Shown in pieces: positions 1 through 7,605 of a stretch of DNA of 20,015 nt (positions within the stretch are counted from its first letter, which is position 1; the number at the start of each line of letters is the position of its first letter). The DNA is from Firmicutes bacterium UBA6226 (lineage in GTDB: Bacteria > Bacillota_A > Clostridia > Peptostreptococcales > Acidaminobacteraceae), in NCBI GenBank assembly GCA_002441045.1, contig DJWQ01000015.1, forward strand, positions 633-20,647, given 5' to 3'. The translations under genes were made by a program, and so were the position numbers. A model generated the notes under the pieces. The model made no database searches and was not told where the DNA came from. It saw only the letters and a list, made by a program, of their open reading frames with translations.

Positions 1-71
1 TAATGTTATATTTGATCTATTTTATGACTGAAATTTGATAGCTCACATTTAACCACAACCGAGAATTGGGC

Positions 72-103
72 ATAATAAAAGACCACTCAATTTGAGTGGT
101 CTC
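72..103 (-). terminator. Rho-independent terminator closing the sugar-importer operon
   Basis: An inverted repeat (arms 80-88 and 94-102, loop AATTT) gives a 9-bp stem with GACCACTC/GAGTGGTC at its core. Read on the minus strand it is followed directly by TTTTATTATG. It begins 12 bases after the stop codon of the large phosphorylase gene. A G+C-containing stem plus a T-rich tail in the right orientation is a standard intrinsic terminator. I see no supportable feature in bases 1-71. Confidence 0.85.
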
Positions 104-114
104 AAGCTTTAGCA

Positions 115-3100
115 CTAATAGCTAACCCTTACAATTACTTTATCGATCGAACGATCTCTATGAAAGATACGGTTGCTAATTTCGCGATTTAGTTTAATGG
201 CATTTTCAAAAGTATATCGATCCCCATTCTCATAAATAACCGTAATCGCTTGAAAATTTGACAGCTCATAAACGACTGGAATTGTACAAACCGTAAAACC
301 AATTTGATTTTTACCAAGCGTTATGCTTTTTTCTGGCAGTTGCCATACGTATTCCCATCTCAAAAACTCATCTTTAGACAGGAGCTTTGGATTAAAAATA
401 AGTTCACCATCAGCTACTGATACACCAAGCTCGCTAAATCTTGTCAAGATGTCTTCTTTTACTTGTCCAGTCATCCCAGGTTGTTGAACCCCTGCAAATC
501 CAGGTGTGTGTGAGTACGCATCTGTTGGAAAAGCACCGTACTCTATTGGTGTTTTATCTACGCCAATTCCATTTTTCGTCTCATGGAAATAATCTGATAG
601 AATCCTAACCTCATCACTAAATGGTGCCGTATTATAAGCTGAATCATGACTTTCCTGAACTGCTAGAGCAAGCTTAGAAACCATGTGCCAGTAAATACAG
701 CCTAGACCTTCGTATTTATAGAATGTTCCAGATCGACCAGTATACGAATGGTGGTCAAACAATTCTGAGAAAAGTGCTCCAACTTCAATGGCATCTTCTA
801 TTGAGTATTCACCAGATTCAATAATTGCGTCTGTAATTTCAATGCCGTTTCTAAACACACCGTTAAAGTGGTATTTACCTGAAATACTCTTCTCAACATA
901 TCGTGTCATACCTTTTTCAAGTTCAGCACTCAATACTTTTGATTTAAGAACAGCCGATTCTGGTATAATATTTTTTTCTAAAAACTTTGGCAGTTCTCTA
1001 TTGGGATAGAGCATATAGCTGTTTTGATCTTCACGGTAGATTTGACTTGATTTTAAAGCCTTTAGCAAATCAATTGACTCTTTTGCATTTAATGCACCTG
1101 AGCTTAATGCTGCAACCTGTCCTTCTAGCATTTCATACAGATGTGAGATTTGACATGCGTTTGTGCTGAACTTTACAAGATTATATGCATGATAAAGATG
1201 ATCTTCGCGTTTGTTTGCTTCAATTGAATCCTTTAAAACAATTTTAGTATTTTTCACAAAGCTTTTAAGTTGCTTGATGCTTATAGATGATTTATCGCCT
1301 GTAAAACCATGTGAATAAATTTTGTTTCGGTAAGTTTCACCTACAAATCCAAGCTGCTTGACGATGACAAATGTACTCTCACTTGAAATTGCACTTAGCG
1401 CATGCTTTAAGCCATCAAATATGCCATCAACACCTAAAAACATTTCTGCGACTTCTTTAGATAAAATGATTTCATGATTGATATCTTCAAGTACTTTTTC
1501 AAGAAAATTAAGATATCTATATAGGTAATAAAGGGTCACCATAGAGACACCATTACCAACTAAAGCATTGTTCGCATCATTCCACTCAGGACGCTGGGTA
1601 TTCATCCAAATCCCACCTCTAGGAATGAAATTCGTCAGCTTAACCAATGCAACAACTAACAGTTTTTCCATTAAGTTTACATGATATAGTGACTCATCAC
1701 AAAACATGAGTTTACCATCTGCACCTAACAGCTCTACCTTTTTATCTATTGCTAGTGCGAGTTCTTTATCAAAGAGAATCGTGTTTTTTGGATCTTTTAT
1801 TAGGTCATCTAAACCTTTTATACGATAAGGAACATTGGCATATACGAATATCTCTTTGTCTAAAAGAGTATTTAATTTTTCAGGATGATAGCGTTTAGAA
1901 AGCTCAAGTAATTTTAGAAGATAGATGACTTGATGATCACCCCAATAGCCTATGTTTGACCACGGATCTGCAGAGTCTAAAACCTCCCAATCCACACCTT
2001 GTTTTGTGATGCGATATGGATTGTAACCATCCGCAGTTGACGCGTTGACAAATTTAGCTATGATACTTTCAATATAGCCAGGATACGATAGTGATAGCGC
2101 TTCCCAGTTTTGGAAGATATCTCTCCAATTTCCTTCAAAATTTAAGTTTTTTTCACCATTTTGCTTTGCTATGTCGATGTTAAACTTATTCCAAGGCCGA
2201 CTTGGATCGCCATGTCTCCTTGAATAGGTTAATGGTAAATACTCTCTCACCAGTCTTGCCAAATCTCGATTGGAGATATTATCTACCTTTTCAATTAAAT
2301 CAAAGTAGTCTTCTTCATGTTTTAATTGTGCCAAGAAATCTATGTTCTCATTATAAACTTCCTTGTTCCAATTCTGTATAAACTCAGCCAAATCTGAGGT
2401 TTTGATTTTATATCCGTCGGCGTATATACCGCCTCTCATAATGTTATAGAGTGTATTAGAAAAATGCCTATTCGCTACTTTCGTACTAGCTGTTGCTTGG
2501 AAACCATCAGCGTCATACACCAATTTTCTAAGATTTTCACATCCTATATCAATGTCTGCTTTTAGTTCCAATAGCATTTGACTAGGTACACTCAATTTTT
2601 CGAGAAGTGCTTCTATTTTCGAGGCGGTTTGATTCAAATCAGCTACAATTACCCACTCTTTAGTCTCTTCAGATAATAGGTTTACTTCACTGGAAATATA
2701 ATAAGCCCCTCTTCTCCCCTTTACATCAAACTCGGTTTGAAGATGCTTTTGATTGATAAAGTTTTTAGTTTGCTGTTCAGAAAGCAAATATAAGGGTTCC
2801 TCAAATCCAACAGACCAAACAACAGTTGCTTTCAAAGATTCACTCGGTTCAGCCTTATCAGAGATGATTGAACTGAGTGCATAAATGCCTAGACCATATG
2901 GCTGAATGAGCTCGCATCTTTTGTAGCCATCGATTAGCGTGCTACGAGAAATCTGACTCAAAGTGTCAACCCCATATGGTAAGATGTTTCTTATGCCGTC
3001 AAGTACATTCACCGTCACTTTCTCTGTCGATAGATTAATTAATTCGCTTTCTTTCACGATTCCGTATCTATTGCTTGTCGCCCAAGTATATCGATATATC

Positions 3101-3534
3101 AACTCTAAATCGTGGTTGATTTCTTCAAAGACCACCTTGTTTCCAATGGTGTTTTTATATAAGTTTCTTGTGATTTTGTATACATTTGAATGCTGTGTTA
3201 TGAACGGTTCCCAAAGCGACGTTTTCTTCTGTTTGGTAACGATAAAATGCGCATCTGGACCAGTAGTATCTTTGCTATCGTGAATTTTGTCGTCTGTATA
3301 GTATGGAAACAGAGCTGTTTCAGGGCTTTTACGCCCAGCAGTTACACCACCAGTACTCGAAACAAATAACCAAAAATCCACATCGCTGACAATCGTCATA
3401 AAAAAAGGAGCCATGTGGTCTATATTCTCAATTTTAAAATACGTATCGTTTTTAAAAGTTAAGGTTTCAAACAGTACCTCTTTTGAATCTGTGAATAACC
3501 TAGAATCACCTAAATAGAGGTTAGTATCTTTCAT
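115..3534 (-). CDS. Large GH94-like (clan GH-Q) glycoside phosphorylase, divergent
   Basis: Probable cytoplasmic inverting glycoside phosphorylase of 1139 residues, with no signal peptide or membrane segment. It has an N-terminal beta-rich half, then an (alpha/alpha)6-barrel-like half. Visible landmarks are SRRHGDPSRPWN (H441), GNWRDIFQN (R471, D472), ADGYNP, and RPEWNDANNALVGNG (D653). The RDxxQ and WND motifs match positions where GH94 enzymes bind the -1 sugar and carry the catalytic Asp. The same landmarks occur in the paralogue at 8973-12089, but the two proteins are otherwise very different. The length exceeds cellobiose phosphorylase (about 800 residues) and is closer to the oligoglucan phosphorylases of GH94, GH149 and GH161. 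Family and substrate are not settled. The ATG at 3534 is preceded by AAGGAAGGG, and the gene lies 39 bases after the second permease, so it is the last gene of the importer operon. Phosphorylase fold is fairly sure; specificity is unknown. Confidence 0.75.
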   Translation of the reverse strand: MKDTNLYLGDSRLFTDSKEVLFETLTFKNDTYFKIENIDHMAPFFMTIVSDVDFWLFVSSTGGVTAGRKSPETALFPYYTDDKIHDSKDTTGPDAHFIVTKQKKTSLWEPFITQHSNVYKITRNLYKNTIGNKVVFEEINHDLELIYRYTWATSNRYGIVKESELINLSTEKVTVNVLDGIRNILPYGVDTLSQISRSTLIDGYKRCELIQPYGLGIYALSSIISDKAEPSESLKATVVWSVGFEEPLYLLSEQQTKNFINQKHLQTEFDVKGRRGAYYISSEVNLLSEETKEWVIVADLNQTASKIEALLEKLSVPSQMLLELKADIDIGCENLRKLVYDADGFQATASTKVANRHFSNTLYNIMRGGIYADGYKIKTSDLAEFIQNWNKEVYNENIDFLAQLKHEEDYFDLIEKVDNISNRDLARLVREYLPLTYSRRHGDPSRPWNKFNIDIAKQNGEKNLNFEGNWRDIFQNWEALSLSYPGYIESIIAKFVNASTADGYNPYRITKQGVDWEVLDSADPWSNIGYWGDHQVIYLLKLLELSKRYHPEKLNTLLDKEIFVYANVPYRIKGLDDLIKDPKNTILFDKELALAIDKKVELLGADGKLMFCDESLYHVNLMEKLLVVALVKLTNFIPRGGIWMNTQRPEWNDANNALVGNGVSMVTLYYLYRYLNFLEKVLEDINHEIILSKEVAEMFLGVDGIFDGLKHALSAISSESTFVIVKQLGFVGETYRNKIYSHGFTGDKSSISIKQLKSFVKNTKIVLKDSIEANKREDHLYHAYNLVKFSTNACQISHLYEMLEGQVAALSSGALNAKESIDLLKALKSSQIYREDQNSYMLYPNRELPKFLEKNIIPESAVLKSKVLSAELEKGMTRYVEKSISGKYHFNGVFRNGIEITDAIIESGEYSIEDAIEVGALFSELFDHHSYTGRSGTFYKYEGLGCIYWHMVSKLALAVQESHDSAYNTAPFSDEVRILSDYFHETKNGIGVDKTPIEYGAFPTDAYSHTPGFAGVQQPGMTGQVKEDILTRFSELGVSVADGELIFNPKLLSKDEFLRWEYVWQLPEKSITLGKNQIGFTVCTIPVVYELSNFQAITVIYENGDRYTFENAIKLNREISNRIFHRDRSIDKVIVRVSY

Positions 3535-3573
3535 ATTATTTCCCTTCCTTAAAGCTGAATCGAATTTATTTCA

Positions 3574-4479
3574 CTAACCTTTGACAGCACCAGCAGAAAT
3601 ATTTTCTATTAAATACTTAGATGCAAATATGAATACAACAACAATTGGTATAATAGAGATTGCAAATCCAAGATAGATTGCACCTTGATTTTGATGCCAG
3701 ATTTTTAATGCTTTCAAGGATGAAATAACCATCGGTAATGTTTCTTTTCCTTTAGAACTTAATATAACTCTAGCACTTAAATAATTGTTCCAAGATCCGA
3801 TGAACGTAAAGATCGACATAGTGGCCACACCTGGTGCCATTAAAGGTAGTGCGATTCTATGAAAGATATAAAGTTCTCCCGCACCGTCAATCCTTGCTGA
3901 TTCAATTAATTCTTTACTAAGCGAAGAACTGATATATGCTCTTAAGAAAAATACTGTTCCAATCGAAGCAATTGAAGGAATAATTAAAGCGGCATGTGTA
4001 TCCATAAGGCCAAGTTGTGTCATCCATTTGACATATCCTAGAAATGCCAACTGACTAGGTACCATCATAAAGACAAGGATAATTCCGAATAAAAAGTTCT
4101 TTCCTCTGAAATTATACATATGAAAACCATACGCAGTTAAAGCGGAGAAATATCCTGATAATATGGTTACCAAAATCGAAATCTTTAATGAATTTAAGAA
4201 ACCTTGAACGACGTCAGCATTACTTGTGAGTATTTTGTAGTTTTCAACCAAGCTTTTACCTGGAAACAAGCTCATACCTTGTGTCGAAATCGACATACCA
4301 TCTCTCGTTGAATTAATTAAAACAATCCAAAACGGAACGACAGATACAAGCACTAGTAATGCTAAAAAGGTATAGACAACTATATAGATGATTAATTTAT
4401 CTCGTTTAATTTTATTTTCAAGCTTTCTACTTCTTTTGTTCACATCAGCATTAGAAGCTGAACTCATTGATTTACTCAT
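3574..4479 (-). CDS. ABC sugar transporter permease, MalG/CUT1 type
   Basis: Inner-membrane permease, 301 residues, of a carbohydrate uptake (CUT1) ABC importer. It has about six hydrophobic segments, starting near residues 28-55. The cytoplasmic EAA loop that docks the ATPase reads ESARIDGAGELYIFHRIALP, which is typical of MalG-like subunits, and the short C-terminal tail (ENISAGAVKG) is also MalG-like. An in-frame GTG at 4488 gives a longer reading, but its Shine-Dalgarno sequence would abut the start. I prefer the ATG at 4479, about 8 bases after AAGGAA. The gene overlaps the other permease by 8 bases, so the two are probably translationally coupled and form the heterodimeric channel. Exact sugar unknown. 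Confidence 0.93.
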   Translation of the reverse strand: MSKSMSSASNADVNKRSRKLENKIKRDKLIIYIVVYTFLALLVLVSVVPFWIVLINSTRDGMSISTQGMSLFPGKSLVENYKILTSNADVVQGFLNSLKISILVTILSGYFSALTAYGFHMYNFRGKNFLFGIILVFMMVPSQLAFLGYVKWMTQLGLMDTHAALIIPSIASIGTVFFLRAYISSSLSKELIESARIDGAGELYIFHRIALPLMAPGVATMSIFTFIGSWNNYLSARVILSSKGKETLPMVISSLKALKIWHQNQGAIYLGFAISIIPIVVVFIFASKYLIENISAGAVKG

Positions 4480-5437
4480 ATTTTGCACTTCCTTCCATTT
4501 CAGCTAATGCTTTTTTTCTAGCTTTTCTTTGTTTACGTCCATTAAAGAACTCTTTTAGTTCATTACGGTTGGTAATTACTGTGAACACAATAGTAAAAGC
4601 TAGTATGACAAGGAATAATGCGAAAGATAGTGCTGAAGCGTAACCGTAATTCTTATAAACGAATGCCATGTTGTAAATATAGACGATCATGGTATTTAAG
4701 CTTCCAGCTGGAAAGCCCTTGCCATCTGTAATTAAAAATGGAATATCGAATAATTGTAGGCCACCTATTAAACCAGTAATCATAACATACATTAGAATTG
4801 GTTTGATGGATGGAATTGTAATGTTCTTCAGTATTTGCAATCTGCCTGCGCCATCGATACGCGCCGCTTCAAAAATCTCTTTGCTGACCGCTTGTACAGA
4901 TGCCATAAATAATATAAAAGAGTTACCAAACCACATCCAGGTCTGAATACTGGAGACACTCATTTGAGCGAGTATTGGTTTGGTCAACCATCCTATAGGT
5001 TTATCGATCCAACCTATACTGAATAACACTTGATTCACTACGCCATAATCTTTATCTAGTAATTTCATGAATATAAGTGCAATTGTAGCAGCCGCGATTA
5101 AGTTAGGTAAATAAAATATTACTCTGAAAAATTTTAATCCTTTAAACTTATATTGGATGTCCGAGAAGACCATAACCAACAATAATGCTAAGAAAATTTG
5201 AAAAAATATATTAACGCCCCAAATCTTGATTGTATTAAAAAAGGCATCAACAACATTAGGATCTTTAAATATCAATTTAAAGTTATCTGCTCCAATAAAG
5301 ATTTTCTTACCATAACCTTTATAATTTGTCATTGAAAGATACAATGTAAAGAAGATGGGATATGCATTGAAAAGCAAGAAGACCAAAAAGAATGGCGATA
5401 TAAAGAGATACCCAATTTTGTCTTTAAATTTTTTCAT
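4472..5437 (-). CDS. ABC sugar transporter permease, MalF/CUT1 type
   Basis: Inner-membrane permease, 321 residues, partner of the permease encoded just downstream. The N-terminus has a short basic stretch (MKKFKDK) followed by a hydrophobic segment with PYxFISPFF-like character (IGYLFISPFFLVFLLF), and about six membrane segments follow. The ATPase-docking EAA loop reads EAARIDGAGRLQILKNITIP. The tail is long and strongly basic (NGRKQRKARKK). The ATG at 5437 has AAAGGAAA about 9 bases upstream. It sits 161 bases after the binding-protein gene, a gap that contains a perfect hairpin and an operator-like palindrome, so its level may be set separately from the binding protein. No ATPase gene accompanies the permeases. 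Confidence 0.93.
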   Translation of the reverse strand: MKKFKDKIGYLFISPFFLVFLLFNAYPIFFTLYLSMTNYKGYGKKIFIGADNFKLIFKDPNVVDAFFNTIKIWGVNIFFQIFLALLLVMVFSDIQYKFKGLKFFRVIFYLPNLIAAATIALIFMKLLDKDYGVVNQVLFSIGWIDKPIGWLTKPILAQMSVSSIQTWMWFGNSFILFMASVQAVSKEIFEAARIDGAGRLQILKNITIPSIKPILMYVMITGLIGGLQLFDIPFLITDGKGFPAGSLNTMIVYIYNMAFVYKNYGYASALSFALFLVILAFTIVFTVITNRNELKEFFNGRKQRKARKKALAEMEGSAKYE

Positions 5438-5468
5438 TATAATACATTTCCTTTCGATTGCTACATGC

Positions 5469-5482
5469 TCAAAACGTTTTGA
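5469..5482. promoter_or_regulatory. Perfect 14-bp palindrome, operator-like
   Basis: TCAAAACGTTTTGA is a perfect even palindrome centred on CG, the general form of LacI/CcpA-family operators. It lies 32 bases upstream of the MalF-type permease start. It fits the catabolite (cre) consensus TGNAANCGNTNNCA except at two positions. A TATACT hexamer on the minus strand lies upstream at 5500-5505, but I see no convincing -35 element for it. Function is inferred from symmetry and position only. Confidence 0.4.
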
Positions 5483-5530
5483 TTAGTTAATTAAGCATTA
5501 GTATAGCTGAATAAGTTTGTGCTAAATGAC

Positions 5531-5563
5531 ATACAAAAGTAGACATAACGTCTACTTTTGTAT
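5531..5563 (-). terminator. Perfect 14-bp hairpin between binding-protein and permease genes
   Basis: Arms 5531-5544 and 5550-5563 are exact reverse complements around a 5-base loop (ATAAC on the plus strand). On the minus strand the hairpin is followed by GTCATTTAGC, so there is no proper T tract. It is therefore better read as a partial attenuator or an mRNA 3'-end stabilising stem than as a full terminator. Such stems after sugar-binding-protein genes are known to raise binding protein over permease levels, as in malE-malF. That role here is an inference. Confidence 0.6.
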
Positions 5564-5598
5564 ATTAAAATTTAGGTTGTTTGGAGGTTATGAATTAA

Positions 5599-7167
5599 TT
5601 AGTTAGTTGGTAAGCCATCTACATAAATTTCTGGATAAGTTACTTGAACGTCTTTGTAGAATGCAGTTAATACGTCAGCTACTGTGTTGTAACCATCAGC
5701 ACCTTGTTTGTAGTTAGTGATGTGTAAGCCTAACATATCATTTAATCCTCTATCGTAGATTGTTACGTTAGAAAGATCGATCTTAGCAGCTTCTTCGTTA
5801 AATACTTTTAAGTGGTTCATGCCACCAAGAGATTGACGGCCATCGTAGTTTGCGATTACTGGTGCCATTACTGATTCAACTGAGTACATATCGCCATCAG
5901 CTGCTTGACGCTCAGCTAAACGTTCTTTATCAAATAACATTGATTTTAAGAAACCAAATGCTACTTCAGGAATTTTCGAATCTGCATTGATACCTAGATA
6001 AGTACCACCCCAGAAGTATGAGTTAGGACCTGAAGCCATACCCCAGTTACCTTTAAATGCCGCTGCTTCATAAGCATCTTTAGTTGCTTGATCTGCATCT
6101 TCAGCTGGTTTAGGGAATGTATTACCTTCTGCATCAACTTTTTCCATGTTTGGTTCTATAATATATTTTAAGCCCCAAGTTGGCATAGAGTACGCCATAA
6201 CTTCCCAAGTTTTGCCTTCTGCATCTGTTAAGTCTTTATCCATAGCATCGAACCAAGGACCACTCCACTCAGCTGCATTAGCTGTTAAAGAATCTTGAAT
6301 GGTTTCGCCATACATTTCTTTAACCATGTTAATGTAAGGAATTTGCTCTTTAATTTTTTCAGGGTTTAATTTACCATTTTCATCAATCCATTTGGCAGGA
6401 TCATTTGTACCAGCTGCGAAGTGTCTAACAGACTGATCATCTGGGAATAATCTCCAGCTTGGATTAGAAGCTTTTACTTCTTTTTGAGCCAATAATAAGT
6501 TTTCAACTGTATTGAATTTATTTTCATTCATCCAGTTAGTTACTGCAGTATTGTAATCTGCTGAGCCTTCTGCTGGGAATCCTGGTTCATTGCCCCAAAC
6601 TTGAGCAGCCATATCAACTTTGAAGAAGATCGCACCTGGCGTTACTTGCCAAGAAAGTGCTGCTAACTTACCTGTTGCAGGGTCGATACCTGATTGCCAA
6701 ATATAATCTTTGTAGTCTGCTTTTTCTGCTGCCAAATCAACCTCTGGATCACTTTCCATCATAGATTCGATATTTGCATAATAACCAGCTTCAATAAATT
6801 GTTTGATGTGGTCAAGTTCACCTGTAAATACATCAGGTCCATTACCAGATTCTAAAGCAGGAAGAATTTTATCCATGTACCCATCTTGGATAGAAACTGC
6901 TACAAACTCTACCTCTAAACCTTCAAAAGGTTTACCAGGAGCTGTGTACATATCTTTAAAATTTTGAACATCACCTGCAGTATCAAGTTCATCAGTAAAT
7001 GACCAAATGACTAATTTTTCTTTTGAGTAATCTTTTGAGCTATCAACTGCGACACTTTGTGTAGTGCCTTCCTCTTTTGTTTCGGATCCATTCGATCCAC
7101 TGCTACAGCCAGTAATTACGAACATCATTGCTAATATAATAGCAAGAAGTCTTTTAATATTCTTCAT
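5599..7167 (-). CDS. Sugar ABC transporter substrate-binding lipoprotein
   Basis: Extracellular solute-binding lipoprotein of a CUT1 importer, 522 residues. Residues 1-20 form a type II signal peptide with basic N-terminus (KNIKR), hydrophobic core and lipobox VITGC; C21 would be lipidated and anchored to the outer face of the membrane. A Ser/Gly/Glu-rich linker (about 22-45) precedes the two-lobe binding domain, with motifs such as LVIWSFTDELD, ALESGNGPDVFTGELDHIKQ and YFWGGTYLGI. At 522 residues it is longer than the usual 410-450, with extra sequence in the middle. The ATG follows GGGGAGG by five bases. It is the first gene of the importer operon, preceded by a promoter with an overlapping operator. 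The ligand is probably an oligosaccharide handled by the neighbouring phosphorylases and GH30 enzyme; it cannot be read from the sequence. Confidence 0.92.
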   Translation of the reverse strand: MKNIKRLLAIILAMMFVITGCSSGSNGSETKEEGTTQSVAVDSSKDYSKEKLVIWSFTDELDTAGDVQNFKDMYTAPGKPFEGLEVEFVAVSIQDGYMDKILPALESGNGPDVFTGELDHIKQFIEAGYYANIESMMESDPEVDLAAEKADYKDYIWQSGIDPATGKLAALSWQVTPGAIFFKVDMAAQVWGNEPGFPAEGSADYNTAVTNWMNENKFNTVENLLLAQKEVKASNPSWRLFPDDQSVRHFAAGTNDPAKWIDENGKLNPEKIKEQIPYINMVKEMYGETIQDSLTANAAEWSGPWFDAMDKDLTDAEGKTWEVMAYSMPTWGLKYIIEPNMEKVDAEGNTFPKPAEDADQATKDAYEAAAFKGNWGMASGPNSYFWGGTYLGINADSKIPEVAFGFLKSMLFDKERLAERQAADGDMYSVESVMAPVIANYDGRQSLGGMNHLKVFNEEAAKIDLSNVTIYDRGLNDMLGLHITNYKQGADGYNTVADVLTAFYKDVQVTYPEIYVDGLPTN

Positions 7168-7221
7168 CGTATCCTCCCCATAGAAATAAGTTTCATCAAC
7201 ATTAGGCTCTGTTGTAAAATC

Positions 7222-7251
7222 AATATACCATATTTACGAAACCGGTTGCAA
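7222..7251 (-). promoter_or_regulatory. Probable sigma-A promoter of the importer operon
   Basis: On the minus strand TTGCAA (7246-7251) and TATATT (7222-7227) are 18 bases apart, and the -10 box is preceded by TG one base away (TGGTATATT, an extended -10). The promoter lies about 55 bases upstream of the binding-protein start, and an operator-like palindrome covers the -35 to spacer region. Predicted by eye, not measured. Confidence 0.6.
7237..7250. promoter_or_regulatory. LacI-type operator / cre-like site upstream of the importer operon
   Basis: The plus strand reads CGAAACCGGTTGCA, an imperfect palindrome centred on CG (7243/7244). It shares CGAAACCG with the sites at 12103-12118 and 7575-7588. 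Its reverse complement TGCAACCGGTTTCG matches the CcpA cre consensus TGNAANCGNTNNCA at all but the last position. It overlaps the -35 and spacer of the predicted promoter, as expected for repression. Candidates are the LacI-family protein encoded at 12177-13181, CcpA, or both. Confidence 0.55.
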
Positions 7252-7574
7252 GTCTTTTTTAATACATGTTTTAAAAAATACAACAAGACTTGCTCTAAAT
7301 TGTTGAATATGAACAAATCTTCGTACATGAAGACTTTTTAAATTAATACTTTCCCGCGAACTATACGAAAGCTAGAAAAATCAACATTTTTAGATATGTT
7401 ACCATCCTTTAACATTTGATGAAATAACGATTTTTTTGGAAATCACACACCTATTTGTTTGTTAATTATTATCGCATTCACAATAATTCGATCTGTTTTT
7501 TATTATCTAAACTCCTGAAAAACAACCAAAAGCAATCATGAGTTTTGTAAAACATCATTAGCCTCTCACGAAAA
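7252..7574. other. AT-rich intergenic stretch with a weak hairpin
   Basis: The non-coding region between the GH30 gene and the importer operon is 438 bases in all. Outside the promoter and operators it holds no credible gene. An AT-rich hairpin is visible (arms 7464-7472 and 7480-7488, one G-U type mismatch, 7-base loop) but no T tract follows it on the minus strand, so I do not call it a terminator. No riboswitch or RNA gene is recognised. Confidence 0.5.
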
Positions 7575-7588
7575 TCGAAACCGCTTCC
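7575..7588. promoter_or_regulatory. Third CGAAACCG half-site, possible auxiliary operator
   Basis: The plus strand reads TCGAAACCGCTTCC. It shares CGAAACCG with the two promoter-linked sites but its right arm is poorly symmetric. It lies just after the GH30 stop codon, about 339 bases centre to centre from the importer-promoter operator. It could be a secondary site for looping, or chance. Confidence 0.3.
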
Positions 7589-7605
7589 TTGCGTTTGTCA
7601 CCGTA

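Noticed and set aside
788..3283. Plus-strand open frames opposite the large phosphorylase gene
   Set aside because: They are short, lack recognisable domains and ribosome binding sites, and lie wholly antisense to a well-supported gene.
4480..4488. GTG start at 4488 for the MalG-type permease
   Set aside because: The Shine-Dalgarno sequence directly abuts it; the ATG at 4479 has correct spacing.
7464..7488. Hairpin as a terminator for the GH30 transcript
   Set aside because: The stem is nearly all A/T and no T tract follows on the minus strand.
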